Source: Candidatus Iainarchaeum sp.
GTDB taxonomy: Archaea > Iainarchaeota > Iainarchaeia > Iainarchaeales > JAAZKV01
NCBI GenBank assembly: GCA_018651445.1
Contig: JABIDZ010000102.1
Span: 1-9,793, forward strand
DNA length: 9,793 nt
Direction: 5' to 3'
In this document: piece by piece, positions 1-6,149 of the stretch
How the letters are laid out: the number at the start of each line of letters is the position of its first letter
How positions within the stretch are numbered: position 1 is the stretch's first letter
Program-made: the position numbers and the translations under genes
Notes under the pieces: model-generated
Seen by the model: the letters and a program-made list of their open reading frames with translations, nothing else
Databases searched by the model: none
Told to the model about the DNA's origin: nothing

Positions 1-55
1 TAACAAATAACCTCGTGAAAAAAAGTAATTATCAACGAAAAAACATTACAAAAAG

Positions 56-66
56 CTTAATTAATA
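56..66 (+). promoter_or_regulatory. TATA box of the secreted membrane-protein gene
   Basis: The AT-only stretch TTAATTAATA (57-66) is centred about 26 nt before the ATG at 88. This is where an archaeal TATA box sits when transcription starts at or next to the start codon. No Shine-Dalgarno sequence precedes the ATG, so the mRNA is probably leaderless. Two other ATGs lie just upstream (81 and 84) but are in another frame. Confidence 0.55.
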
Positions 67-87
67 GTTTTGTAGTATAAATGATGT

Positions 88-873
88 ATGAAAAAACAAT
101 TTTTGTTAAGTATTTTTCTCATTAGTTTGTTATTCCTAACAAGCTTTGCTAGTGCACAAAACTACAGTGTTTGGTTGCACACCGTAGACATAGAGATTAA
201 TTCTATTGGAGATGCGCAAATAAGCGAAAAGTTTCATTTGTTTTTTCCAACCGACGAAGATAAATTACATTTTAGAAATCTTAGCGCAAGATTTGGTTCG
301 GACATAAAAGATTGGCAAGCATTCAATCCAAATTTTGTTCCAACAATCGGATCTACCAATATAATAAATGGAAAAATTGCGTATAGTGAAGACGAAGCCA
401 ATTATCTAGAACTAAGCTATGGTTTAACTGACTCGATTATGGCTAAAGGAAAAGAAAATTCTTTGGTTGCTGAGTACAACATCAAAGCGAATTATTTCAA
501 TTCGTTATATGAATCTGGATTATGGGTTATTCCAGATAACACACAAATAAATATTATTTTACCACCAGGCGCAGAAATAAAAGATTCGGTTGAGCCAAGT
601 GCACTTATCAGCCGAGTTGGACAAAACAATATAATTACGTGGAACGGTTACAAAAGTGCTAACCAATTAAATGTAAAATATGTGTTACTACGAAAAATTA
701 GTCCACTCGTTGACCTAAATGATTTTACAAACTTTTTATTCCGAACAAATGAAGGACTCACAATAATCCTAATTATTCTAGTAATAATCGCAATAGTGTC
801 TTGGAAGAGAAAAAAGATTGCAGGTAAAATAGAATCCTTTGTTGAAAACAACACGATTATCGAAGAAGAATAG
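88..873 (+). CDS. Secreted, C-terminally membrane-anchored protein of unknown function
   Basis: This 261-residue protein has a clear Sec-type signal peptide: MKK, then a hydrophobic stretch to about residue 20, and an ASA-Q cleavage-like site at residues 21-24. Residues about 25-220 form a mostly beta-rich extracellular part with few charges in clusters and no cysteines. One strongly hydrophobic helix at about 223-239 is followed by the stop-transfer cluster KRKK (240-243) and a short acidic cytoplasmic tail. The inferred topology is outside domain, one membrane span, inside tail. The opening of the mature domain (VDIEIN, then a G-D and an ISEKF strand) recalls the N-terminal beta domains of archaeal single-span membrane proteins, some of which carry a C-terminal winged helix; none is present here. 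I do not recognise a named family. The gene converges on rfcL with an 11-bp gap and appears monocistronic. The start is supported by the TATA spacing and the signal peptide. Confidence 0.85.
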   Translation: MKKQFLLSIFLISLLFLTSFASAQNYSVWLHTVDIEINSIGDAQISEKFHLFFPTDEDKLHFRNLSARFGSDIKDWQAFNPNFVPTIGSTNIINGKIAYSEDEANYLELSYGLTDSIMAKGKENSLVAEYNIKANYFNSLYESGLWVIPDNTQINIILPPGAEIKDSVEPSALISRVGQNNIITWNGYKSANQLNVKYVLLRKISPLVDLNDFTNFLFRTNEGLTIILIILVIIAIVSWKRKKIAGKIESFVENNTIIEEE

Positions 874-879
874 TTTTTT
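874..879 (+). terminator. Oligo-T terminator after the membrane-protein gene
   Basis: Six consecutive T residues follow the TAG stop directly on the coding strand. Archaeal RNA polymerase commonly terminates at such oligo-T tracts without needing a hairpin. The position between two convergent genes supports the call. A 5-bp perfect inverted repeat (TGTTG-AAAA-CAACA, 840-853) lies just upstream inside the gene and may assist. Confidence 0.5.
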
Positions 880-884
880 AGAAA

Positions 885-2189
885 TCAACCGAATAGCTTT
901 GATTGTTTTGGTTGTGTTCGCGCAAGTATTAATTGTTTCTCAATTTCGTTTGATTGTTCGATTAGATTTTTTACTTTTTTAGTATCCTTTTTTGTTTCAA
1001 GCAAAAATGCTAAGTCTTTTTCATCAAACTCAAAATAATTTGTTAATGACGGTGCAATTTCTTTGTTCTTCATTATTAATGACAAAAACGGCAAGTCTTG
1101 CATTCCGTCTCTGATCGAAGTATGTGTTTTTGAACCAATCTTTTTTGCAGTAGCTTTTCTTTGTTGTCTTTTTGTTGTTGATGCTGAAAGAGAAGATAAC
1201 AAAGTTGGGAACTGGAAAGGCTTCCAACCGGTATAATCTTTTTCTCTGGATAATCCTACTCCAACAGTTGATAAGAAAAAAACATATTTTAGAAAACCAT
1301 AATGTTGTCTTCGATAAATTCTTCCTTGAAAAATATCGCTTCTACTTAAAATATCAAATGCTTTTGGCGCGTCTCTTTCGTCGAATTGTCTAGGAATATT
1401 TTCTTCCACCCAACGCAAAAGCAAGTCAGAAGATACTTCTGAATTGTTAACCATTTGTTGTATCCCTCGCATATCATGCCCCTTGAATATTTTTGCCATT
1501 ACTGAAAAGATTTTTTCTTTTTTCATTCTAGGGAATAGTTCTGCCACAGTTTCCATAGTGATAGTTGGTGACAAACTTTGTGTGTCAAGCAAAGCACTTC
1601 TATAATCTCCTCCAGAGTTCTTTGCTAATTCTTTTACTGCTTCAGGATCAAAGGTTATCTCTTCTTTTTCACAAATATTTCTCAAGCTTTTTGCAATTGA
1701 GAGATAATTTATTTTCTTAAATTCTAACATTTTAGTTAGAGATCTTAAAGGAACTAACTTTTTGTCTCCATAAATATTATTAGCCGTTAGAATAATCGGG
1801 TTATTAGTTGATTTTATTATTGACATTATCGCGCCGGCGCCTCCACGATCCCGGGATTGTAAAGAATCAATTTCATCTATTAAAATTAGTCTTTTTGTTC
1901 CAAACAAAGAAGAATTTCCTGTGGCCGCCCCTGCAATCTTTTCGATATTGTCTTTGTTTCTTAGATCACTAGAATTCATTTCAAATATTTGCCAATTCAT
2001 TTCTTTTGCAACTAGATGTGCCAAACATGTTTTTCCTAGACCCGGTGCACCATGTAATAGAATTGGTTTTTCATTTTGACCATTAGCCCAAGCCTCAGCC
2101 CATTTTTTAACTTCTTCAACGATTTCTACGTTACCAATAAACTCGTCAAAACTCTTTGGGAAATACTTGTCAGTAAACAACTCAGCCAT
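885..2189 (-). CDS. rfcL: Replication factor C large subunit (clamp loader)
   Basis: RfcL pairs with several RfcS subunits to form the clamp loader that opens the PCNA ring and places it on primed DNA at the fork. The 434-residue protein starts with the RFC-box-like segment DKYFPKSFDEFIGN (7-20). It has Walker A GAPGLGKT (47-54), Walker B LILIDEID (101-108), sensor 1 LTAN (134-137) and sensor 2 GDYRSAL (194-200). The lid and collar helices follow, then a lysine-rich linker (about 338-356) and a long charged C-terminus. RfcS proteins are around 320 residues, so the length and charged tail point to the large subunit. The tail ends QSKLFG, which looks like the first part of a PCNA-interacting PIP box cut short (see findings). 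The TGA stop is the only one among the nine genes. No rfcS is present in the window. The gene is transcribed divergently from ychF. Confidence 0.95.
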   Translation of the reverse strand: MAELFTDKYFPKSFDEFIGNVEIVEEVKKWAEAWANGQNEKPILLHGAPGLGKTCLAHLVAKEMNWQIFEMNSSDLRNKDNIEKIAGAATGNSSLFGTKRLILIDEIDSLQSRDRGGAGAIMSIIKSTNNPIILTANNIYGDKKLVPLRSLTKMLEFKKINYLSIAKSLRNICEKEEITFDPEAVKELAKNSGGDYRSALLDTQSLSPTITMETVAELFPRMKKEKIFSVMAKIFKGHDMRGIQQMVNNSEVSSDLLLRWVEENIPRQFDERDAPKAFDILSRSDIFQGRIYRRQHYGFLKYVFFLSTVGVGLSREKDYTGWKPFQFPTLLSSLSASTTKRQQRKATAKKIGSKTHTSIRDGMQDLPFLSLIMKNKEIAPSLTNYFEFDEKDLAFLLETKKDTKKVKNLIEQSNEIEKQLILARTQPKQSKLFG

Positions 2190-2210
2190 ACTAAGGATTT
2201 GCTACAAAAG

Positions 2211-2218
2211 AATTAAAA
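2211..2218 (-). promoter_or_regulatory. TATA box of rfcL
   Basis: On the minus strand this reads TTTTAATT, centred about 25 nt before the rfcL ATG at 2189. The spacing implies a leaderless transcript, and no Shine-Dalgarno sequence is seen. Confidence 0.55.
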
Positions 2219-2237
2219 CCCTAAACTAAACAAACCC

Positions 2238-2244
2238 ATTTAAA
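2238..2244 (+). promoter_or_regulatory. TATA box of ychF
   Basis: ATTTAAA is centred 26 nt before the ychF ATG at 2267, again the leaderless arrangement. It lies about 25 bp from the oppositely oriented rfcL TATA box. The 77-bp gap between the two genes therefore holds two back-to-back core promoters and little else. The hexamer AAACCC occurs twice there (2216-2221 and 2232-2237). Confidence 0.6.
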
Positions 2245-2266
2245 CCTTCCAAAGTAAAAATTTATT

Positions 2267-3469
2267 ATGCAAATAGGAATAGTAGGAAAACCCTCGAGTG
2301 GCAAAAGCACTTTTTTTGGTGCGAGTACAATGGTAGACGTAGCTATGGCATCATACCCGTTTACTACTATCGAACCAAATAAAGGCGTTGGTTTTGTTCG
2401 GGTAGAAGACGCAGGAAAATTCTTTGGAGTTACAAGTAATCCAAAACACGGTTTTTTAGTACAAACCCCTAGCGGACCAATTAGATATGTTGCGATTGAA
2501 TTAATTGATGTTGCTGGCCTTGTTCCAGGAGCAAACGAAGGAAAGGGGCTAGGAAACAAATTTTTGAATGATCTTAGTCAGGCAGATGCTTTGATCCATG
2601 TTGTTGATGCCAGTGGCACAACAGATAGCGAAGGAAAAGCTTGTGAAGAACACGACCCTTGTCTTGATGTAACTTTTCTTGAAAAAGAAATTGAGTTATG
2701 GTTTTTGAAGATTATCGAAAACAATTGGAGTAAGATCGGAAAAGTTCCTGAAAAAGAGTTTAGGAAAAGAGTAGAATTGCTTTCACAGAACTTAAGCGGA
2801 GTAAAGATTCTTTCACATCACATTGAGAAAGCTTTGCGCGCACTTGCAATCGATGAAAAAATGTTTATTGATTGGACACAAGAAGACAAACTTGCATTTG
2901 CAGTTAAATGTCGAGAATTAAGCAAACCGATCATTATTGCTGCAAACAAATGTGATTTGCCTCGTGCAGAAGAAAATATTAAAAAACTAAAAGAAAAGTT
3001 TCCGGACAAAACAATTGTTCCTTGTAGCGCTGCAAGCGAATTAGCTTTACGAAAAGCTGCTGAAAAACAAATTGTAAAATATTATCCTGGACAAGATAGT
3101 TTTGAGATTAGCGGAGACATTAATGACAAACAAAAAGAGGGTCTTGAAACAATTAAAAAAAATGTTCTGCAAAAGTTTAGCGAAACCGGAGTACAAAAAT
3201 GCTTAGATGTTTCGATTCTAGATGTGTTAGAATACTTTCCGGTTTTTCCTGGCGGGGTTAAAACACTCCAAAGTAAAGACGGCGCATACATCCCAGATTG
3301 TTACTTGATGCCAAAAGGAGCAAAAGCAATTGACTTCGCTTACACTTTACACACAACAATGGGCGACAACTTCATTCGTGCGATTGACGTAAAAACAAAA
3401 CAAGTAATTGGTCGAGACCATCCACTCAAATATGGGGACGTTATTGAACTAGTTTTTAATAAAAGATAA
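2267..3469 (+). CDS. ychF: YchF/OLA1-type Obg-family P-loop NTPase
   Basis: This is a translation-associated NTPase of the Obg superfamily. Bacterial YchF and eukaryotic OLA1 hydrolyse ATP rather than GTP and bind ribosomes. The 400-residue protein matches the archaeal length. G1/Walker A is GKPSSGKST (7-15), G3 is DVAGLVPGANEGKGLGNKFL (81-100), the G4 position reads NKCD (227-230) and the G5-like motif is SAAS (254-257). A C-terminal TGS domain (about 325-397) carries the typical FPGG, GDNFIRAID and YGDVIELV blocks. The intact NKCD is GTP-type; the archaeal branch often keeps it while bacterial YchF has NxxE, so the true nucleotide is uncertain from sequence alone. Residues 117-160 form the family's helical insertion. 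The start is supported by the TATA spacing and by the G1 motif beginning at residue 7. The nearest plus-strand T tract downstream is T7 at 3548-3554, inside the convergent gene, and may serve as its terminator. Confidence 0.94.
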   Translation: MQIGIVGKPSSGKSTFFGASTMVDVAMASYPFTTIEPNKGVGFVRVEDAGKFFGVTSNPKHGFLVQTPSGPIRYVAIELIDVAGLVPGANEGKGLGNKFLNDLSQADALIHVVDASGTTDSEGKACEEHDPCLDVTFLEKEIELWFLKIIENNWSKIGKVPEKEFRKRVELLSQNLSGVKILSHHIEKALRALAIDEKMFIDWTQEDKLAFAVKCRELSKPIIIAANKCDLPRAEENIKKLKEKFPDKTIVPCSAASELALRKAAEKQIVKYYPGQDSFEISGDINDKQKEGLETIKKNVLQKFSETGVQKCLDVSILDVLEYFPVFPGGVKTLQSKDGAYIPDCYLMPKGAKAIDFAYTLHTTMGDNFIRAIDVKTKQVIGRDHPLKYGDVIELVFNKR

Positions 3470-3476
3470 TTGAGTT

Positions 3477-3484
3477 AAAAAAAA
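3477..3484 (-). terminator. Oligo-T (U8) terminator of the lysine-rich protein operon
   Basis: Eight A residues on the plus strand give a run of eight T residues in the minus-strand transcript. The run begins about 22 nt after the TAA stop of the 96-residue gene. This is the longest intergenic T tract in the window and a classic archaeal hairpin-independent terminator. It sits in the 36-bp convergent gap with ychF. Confidence 0.65.
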
Positions 3485-3505
3485 TAGAATAAAGAAAATA
3501 ACTAT

Positions 3506-3796
3506 TTAGTTACTTTCTTTTGTCTCAATTACTTCTCTAAAAACTTCTTTTTTTGGTTCTACTGCATTTGTTTCAGTAGTTGTTGTAGTTCGAACCATTT
3601 CTGACTTAGTCTTTTCATCGCTCATGATTTTTTTCATTGCTTCTGCCATAGCAGCTTCTTTGTTACCAAGTTTTTTTAGAGCATAGAAATATGCGTTGAT
3701 GATTTGATCAAGGTCTAATTGTCTTTTGAAACCTAGTCTTGCTATTTCTTCAAAATACAGTCTTACTACTTTAAATGCTACTTCTTCATCGTTCAT
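3506..3796 (-). CDS. Small helical protein, stand-alone copy of the neighbour's C-terminal domain
   Basis: This 96-residue protein belongs to no family I recognise. Residues 3-53 align without gaps to residues 311-361 of the protein encoded just upstream, with 27 of 51 identical. Shared blocks are DEE-x-AF, YF-x-EIAR, GFK-x2-LxLD and AYxYAL, which suggests two or three amphipathic helices. Residues about 54-68 continue as charged helix. A threonine run (70-74) and an acidic, probably disordered tail follow. It lacks the lysine-rich and HMG-like parts of its neighbour. The reading frame can start at TTG (3799) or ATG (3796); I prefer the ATG. The Shine-Dalgarno AGGTGAT overlaps the upstream TAG stop and ends only 3 nt before the ATG, so translation is probably coupled. 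It is the second and last gene of the operon. An inferred role is a partner or competitor that pairs with the shared domain. Confidence 0.85.
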   Translation of the reverse strand: MNDEEVAFKVVRLYFEEIARLGFKRQLDLDQIINAYFYALKKLGNKEAAMAEAMKKIMSDEKTKSEMVRTTTTTETNAVEPKKEVFREVIETKESN

Positions 3797-3799
3797 CAA

Positions 3800-3806
3800 A
3801 TCACCT
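3800..3806 (-). promoter_or_regulatory. Shine-Dalgarno sequence overlapping the upstream stop codon
   Basis: On the minus strand AGGTGAT matches the archaeal 16S anti-Shine-Dalgarno (AUCACCU). It shares its first bases with the TAG stop of the 370-residue gene. Its closeness to the ATG at 3796 (3 nt), and the TTG in between, leave the exact start slightly uncertain. The arrangement suggests that ribosomes ending the first gene re-initiate on the second. Confidence 0.6.
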
Positions 3807-4917
3807 ACTTTTTCATCCCGGCTCTTCGAACCCTTTCTTCAACAGCAACTGCTTCGTTTCGCTTTACTCTTGCAAGTGCATATACATATGCATCTAGTAT
3901 TTCGTCAAGAGTTAATCTTTTCTTGAAACCAAATCTTGCTATTTCTTTGAAATAAGTTTGTACGATTCTAAAAGCAATTTCTTCGTCATCAGCAGCCATT
4001 GCAGTTTTGATATCGGTTTTAGAAATTGTTTCAGTCTTTGTTTTTGTTCCAGCTAAAACATCTCGTAGTTTAGCATAATCAATTGTTTGTCTAACAACCT
4101 TTGATTTTGATTCTACAGGAACCTTAACCGTTTTAGTTCTGTATTTAATCTTTGTAATAACTTTTGGTTTGCTAGGAACTTCCTTAGTCCGATACTTAAT
4201 TTTTGTAATTACTTTTGGTGTACTAGGAACTTCTTTAGTTCGATACTTAATCTTTGTTACAACCGTTGGTTCGCTAGGAACTTTAACCGTCCTAGTTTTG
4301 TATTTAATCTTTTCAACAACTGTTGGTTTACTTCTAACTTTTTTAACAATAATTGTTGGTTTAGATTTAATCGTTCTAGTTTTGTATTTTATTTTTTCAA
4401 CTGTTCGAGTAGTTCCTTTTCTACCTAACTTACCAGCTTTTGCTAGTTTCCATAGCGCAACTGATTGTAAAAAGGTTTTTCCAAGTCGCATTTGTGAACC
4501 GATAAATTGGTTGTATGCGCTAGGTCGTCTCTTGTCTTTTGCCATTAAAGCTTGGTATCTATTCCATTCTTTAACTGCTTTTACAAAAGAAAATCCTGCT
4601 TTGATTTGCTTTCTAATAAATAAATTGTATTCTGAGATTCTCTTTGAATTAACTTTTTTCTTAGTTTTCTTTCCTTTTCCTTGTAATTTAGCTACTTCTT
4701 CTTGTAGTTTAGATATTTCTGAGTCTTGTTTAGTATTGTGCTTCAAAGCTTTTGCTGTTTTTTTCTTGTTAGTTGCGATTTGCTTTTTAACAGTTTTAGA
4801 AACAGTTACTTTTTTAGTTGCTTTCACAACCTTTTTCTTTACAACTTGTTTAGTTGTTTTTTTCTTCACAGCTTTCTTAACTGGTTTTCTAACTACTTTT
4901 TTCTTTTTTACAGCCAT
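3805..4917 (-). CDS. Lysine-rich HMG/YABBY-like candidate nucleoid protein
   Basis: The 370-residue protein has about 84 lysines and no signal peptide or membrane span. In order: (1) a histone-H1-like tail, residues 1-60, with KKAVKKK-type runs; (2) a short predicted coiled coil, about 66-80; (3) two motif copies, about 93-121 and 131-159, each with the pattern R-x-S-x-YN-x-FI-x2-Q-x3-G-x2-F-x3-V-x2-W, 38 residues apart and 11 of 29 identical; (4) a basic region of five KIKY[KR]T[KR] repeats, 174-275; (5) a helical C-terminal domain, 311-361, also encoded alone by the next gene. The second motif copy (RRPSAYNQFI...W) resembles the conserved core of HMG-box and YABBY DNA-binding domains. With the basic tail this suggests DNA or RNA binding and compaction. 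That role is inference; a ribosome-associated or cell-structure protein is also possible. Its promoter is the best in the window and has a Shine-Dalgarno sequence, which fits abundant expression. Confidence 0.88.
   Translation of the reverse strand: MAVKKKKVVRKPVKKAVKKKTTKQVVKKKVVKATKKVTVSKTVKKQIATNKKKTAKALKHNTKQDSEISKLQEEVAKLQGKGKKTKKKVNSKRISEYNLFIRKQIKAGFSFVKAVKEWNRYQALMAKDKRRPSAYNQFIGSQMRLGKTFLQSVALWKLAKAGKLGRKGTTRTVEKIKYKTRTIKSKPTIIVKKVRSKPTVVEKIKYKTRTVKVPSEPTVVTKIKYRTKEVPSTPKVITKIKYRTKEVPSKPKVITKIKYRTKTVKVPVESKSKVVRQTIDYAKLRDVLAGTKTKTETISKTDIKTAMAADDEEIAFRIVQTYFKEIARFGFKKRLTLDEILDAYVYALARVKRNEAVAVEERVRRAGMKK
4093..4398 (-). repeat. Tandem KIKY repeats within the lysine-rich gene
   Basis: Five copies of a 17-19-residue unit begin at residues 174, 202, 221, 238 and 255, with an extra half unit at 191-201. 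The consensus is roughly [TE]KIKY[RK]T[KR]xVPSxPxV[VI]. Units 3 (4207-4257) and 4 (4156-4206) are adjacent 51-bp copies with 45 of 51 bases identical and one amino-acid difference, so they arose by recent tandem duplication. Units 2 and 5 carry a two-residue KV insertion. The alternating basic, beta-branched and proline residues suggest an extended linker or fibre rather than a globular fold. Confidence 0.9.
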
Positions 4918-4923
4918 AATATA

Positions 4924-4928
4924 ACCTC
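4924..4928 (-). promoter_or_regulatory. Shine-Dalgarno sequence of the lysine-rich protein gene
   Basis: The minus strand reads GAGGT, 6 nt before the ATG at 4917, a textbook archaeal ribosome binding site. It is the only first-in-operon gene of this window with one; the others look leaderless. Confidence 0.75.
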
Positions 4929-4955
4929 AGTATATTATCTTTTCCTAAAAAACAC

Positions 4956-4964
4956 TATTTAAAT
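4956..4964 (-). promoter_or_regulatory. Strong TATA box of the lysine-rich protein operon
   Basis: The minus strand reads ATTTAAATA, containing the consensus TTTAAATA. It is preceded by a purine-rich stretch (GAAAAAGAAAC) that fits a TFB-recognition element. It is centred 43 nt before the ATG rather than 25-27, which predicts a transcription start near 4934 and a leader of about 17 nt carrying the GAGGT site. Confidence 0.75.
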
Positions 4965-5000
4965 GTTTCTTTTTCACGGAACAAAGTGAATTTGGGTCAT

Positions 5001-6062
5001 TTACGCTCGTTTTATCGTTCTAGCCGACCCTTTGCCCGATTGAGTCGTTATTGTCTGAATCATCTTTTTTTCTTCAAGAGAAGCAAATGCTTTTCTAAGC
5101 GTTCTCTCAGCATATTTGTCTTTTAGACCTACATAGATATCCCCAACAGAAAACTCACCTTCTTTGATAAAATCAAGCACAACTTGTTCAGGTTCTGAAA
5201 GATTACTAGTTATCTCAACTTTAATGGGTTTTTCTTGCATAAATGCGCTTCGCACATGTTTCACAGCAACTTTTTTAGCATTCTCTTTTTCTGCTAACCT
5301 AGCCGCTTTAAGTAAAACATCTATTGCAATTCTAGCATCCCCTTTTTTTGATGCGTGTGCTGCACAAAGTGGGATTACTTCGTCGTCTAAAACATTCGGG
5401 AAAAAAGAAAACTTTGCTCGTTCTTTTAAAATATCTTTTAATTGCAAAGAAGAATATTTTGCGAATTCAAGAGTTGAAGCTTGTAGAGAACTTCTTACTC
5501 TATCGTCTAAACTAGCCAAGAAAGTATTTTCATTTGAAATAAATATTAGCCCTGCAAAGATTTGGTGTCGTTCACTTAATCTTGACAAATCATATAACAA
5601 CGATTTTGCGTCTTCATTTTTTAATAATTGTTCGGCTTCATCAAAAACAAATACTGGCATTAATTTCTTGTTTTTTATTGTTGAAACAAACCTATCAAAT
5701 ATTTCTTCGCTGGACAATCCTCGTTCAGGAATTGGATAACCAACAAAATTAGTTATCTTTGTTAGAATAGAGTGTTTTGAATTTATTTCAAAACAATTAA
5801 TGTACAATGCTTTTGCTCGATCAGAGTACTCGGCTAATTCGTTTAACACGTATTTTGAAGAAACTGTTTTTCCTGTTCCCGGAACACCATGTAAGAATAA
5901 GTTCGTTGGTTTTTTTCCTTCTGAAGCTGGTTTCAAACAAAAAACCATTTCACCTATTTCTGTGTCACGAAAAGGCAGTTCTTCTGGAACAAAATCTTGG
6001 TATAAGAATCTCTCGTCTTTTAACAAAGAATTTTCTTTTGCTGAATCAAAGATATTAGCCAT
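5001..6062 (-). CDS. cdc6: Orc1/Cdc6 replication initiator
   Basis: Orc1/Cdc6 proteins bind origin DNA and load the MCM helicase. This 353-residue version is an AAA+ ATPase. Walker A is GVPGTGKT (59-66), Walker B VFVFDEAEQL (137-146), sensor 1 ISNEN (175-179) and sensor 2 GDARIAIDVL (241-250). A C-terminal winged-helix domain spans about 288-350. The Walker B core reads DEAE where DEhD is usual; the catalytic D141-E142 pair is kept. I place the start at the ATG at 6062, giving MANIFDSAKE. An in-frame ATG at 6128 would add 22 hydrophobic residues unlike the family and would cover the TATA box at 6085-6093, so I reject it. Genes of this family often lie beside an origin, but no origin-recognition-box sequence is visible nearby. 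It diverges from the ferritin-like gene and lies 83 bp upstream of the lysine-rich gene, with no obvious T-tract terminator between them. Confidence 0.93.
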   Translation of the reverse strand: MANIFDSAKENSLLKDERFLYQDFVPEELPFRDTEIGEMVFCLKPASEGKKPTNLFLHGVPGTGKTVSSKYVLNELAEYSDRAKALYINCFEINSKHSILTKITNFVGYPIPERGLSSEEIFDRFVSTIKNKKLMPVFVFDEAEQLLKNEDAKSLLYDLSRLSERHQIFAGLIFISNENTFLASLDDRVRSSLQASTLEFAKYSSLQLKDILKERAKFSFFPNVLDDEVIPLCAAHASKKGDARIAIDVLLKAARLAEKENAKKVAVKHVRSAFMQEKPIKVEITSNLSEPEQVVLDFIKEGEFSVGDIYVGLKDKYAERTLRKAFASLEEKKMIQTITTQSGKGSARTIKRA

Positions 6063-6072
6063 AATTAAAGTA

Positions 6073-6090
6073 TTATTCGCAAAAGAATAA
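6073..6090. repeat. Inverted repeat at the cdc6 promoter
   Basis: TTATTC (6073-6078) and GAATAA (6085-6090) form a perfect 6-bp dyad with a 6-bp spacer. It overlaps the cdc6 TATA box and initiation region. It could be an operator, but AT-rich dyads of this size arise easily by chance. Confidence 0.35.
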
Positions 6091-6093
6091 AAG
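6085..6093 (-). promoter_or_regulatory. TATA box of cdc6
   Basis: The minus strand reads CTTTTATTC, centred 27 nt before the ATG at 6062. The spacing is leaderless and matches the other promoters here, which decides the start codon in favour of 6062. Confidence 0.6.
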
Positions 6094-6102
6094 CTTAACA
6101 AA

Positions 6103-6129
6103 AGTGCGCCAAATTTTGTAAAACGCACT
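6103..6129. repeat. GC-containing inverted repeat between cdc6 and the ferritin-like gene
   Basis: AGTGCG (6103-6108) and CGCACT (6124-6129) form perfect 6-bp arms with a 15-bp AT-rich spacer, so the arm centres are 21 bp (two helical turns) apart. The dyad stands between the two divergent TATA boxes, where a dimeric regulator or the initiator itself could bind. Its GC-rich arms stand out from the AT-rich surroundings. Confidence 0.45.
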
Positions 6130-6141
6130 CAAACAAAAAGA

Positions 6142-6149
6142 CTAAAAAT
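6142..6149 (+). promoter_or_regulatory. TATA box of the ferritin-like gene
   Basis: CTAAAAAT is centred about 25 nt before the ATG at 6171. It is a weaker match than the others, but the spacing is the same leaderless one. Confidence 0.45.

Noticed and set aside
4169..4924. Plus-strand reading frame of 251 codons giving a very hydrophobic, membrane-like protein
   Set aside because: It is the antisense of the lysine-rich gene. Reversing AAA/AAG codons yields TTT/CTT, so Phe/Leu-rich frames appear automatically. Its start lies inside the repeat region with no promoter.
4973..4990. Inverted repeat TTCAC-8 bp-GTGAA just after cdc6, possible terminator or operator
   Set aside because: The arms are only 5 bp and no T tract follows on the minus strand. 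It may be chance in an AT-rich gap.
6063..6128. 22-residue N-terminal extension of Cdc6 from an upstream ATG
   Set aside because: The extra hydrophobic residues are unlike the family and the region contains the TATA box and two dyads. The ATG at 6062 has correct promoter spacing.
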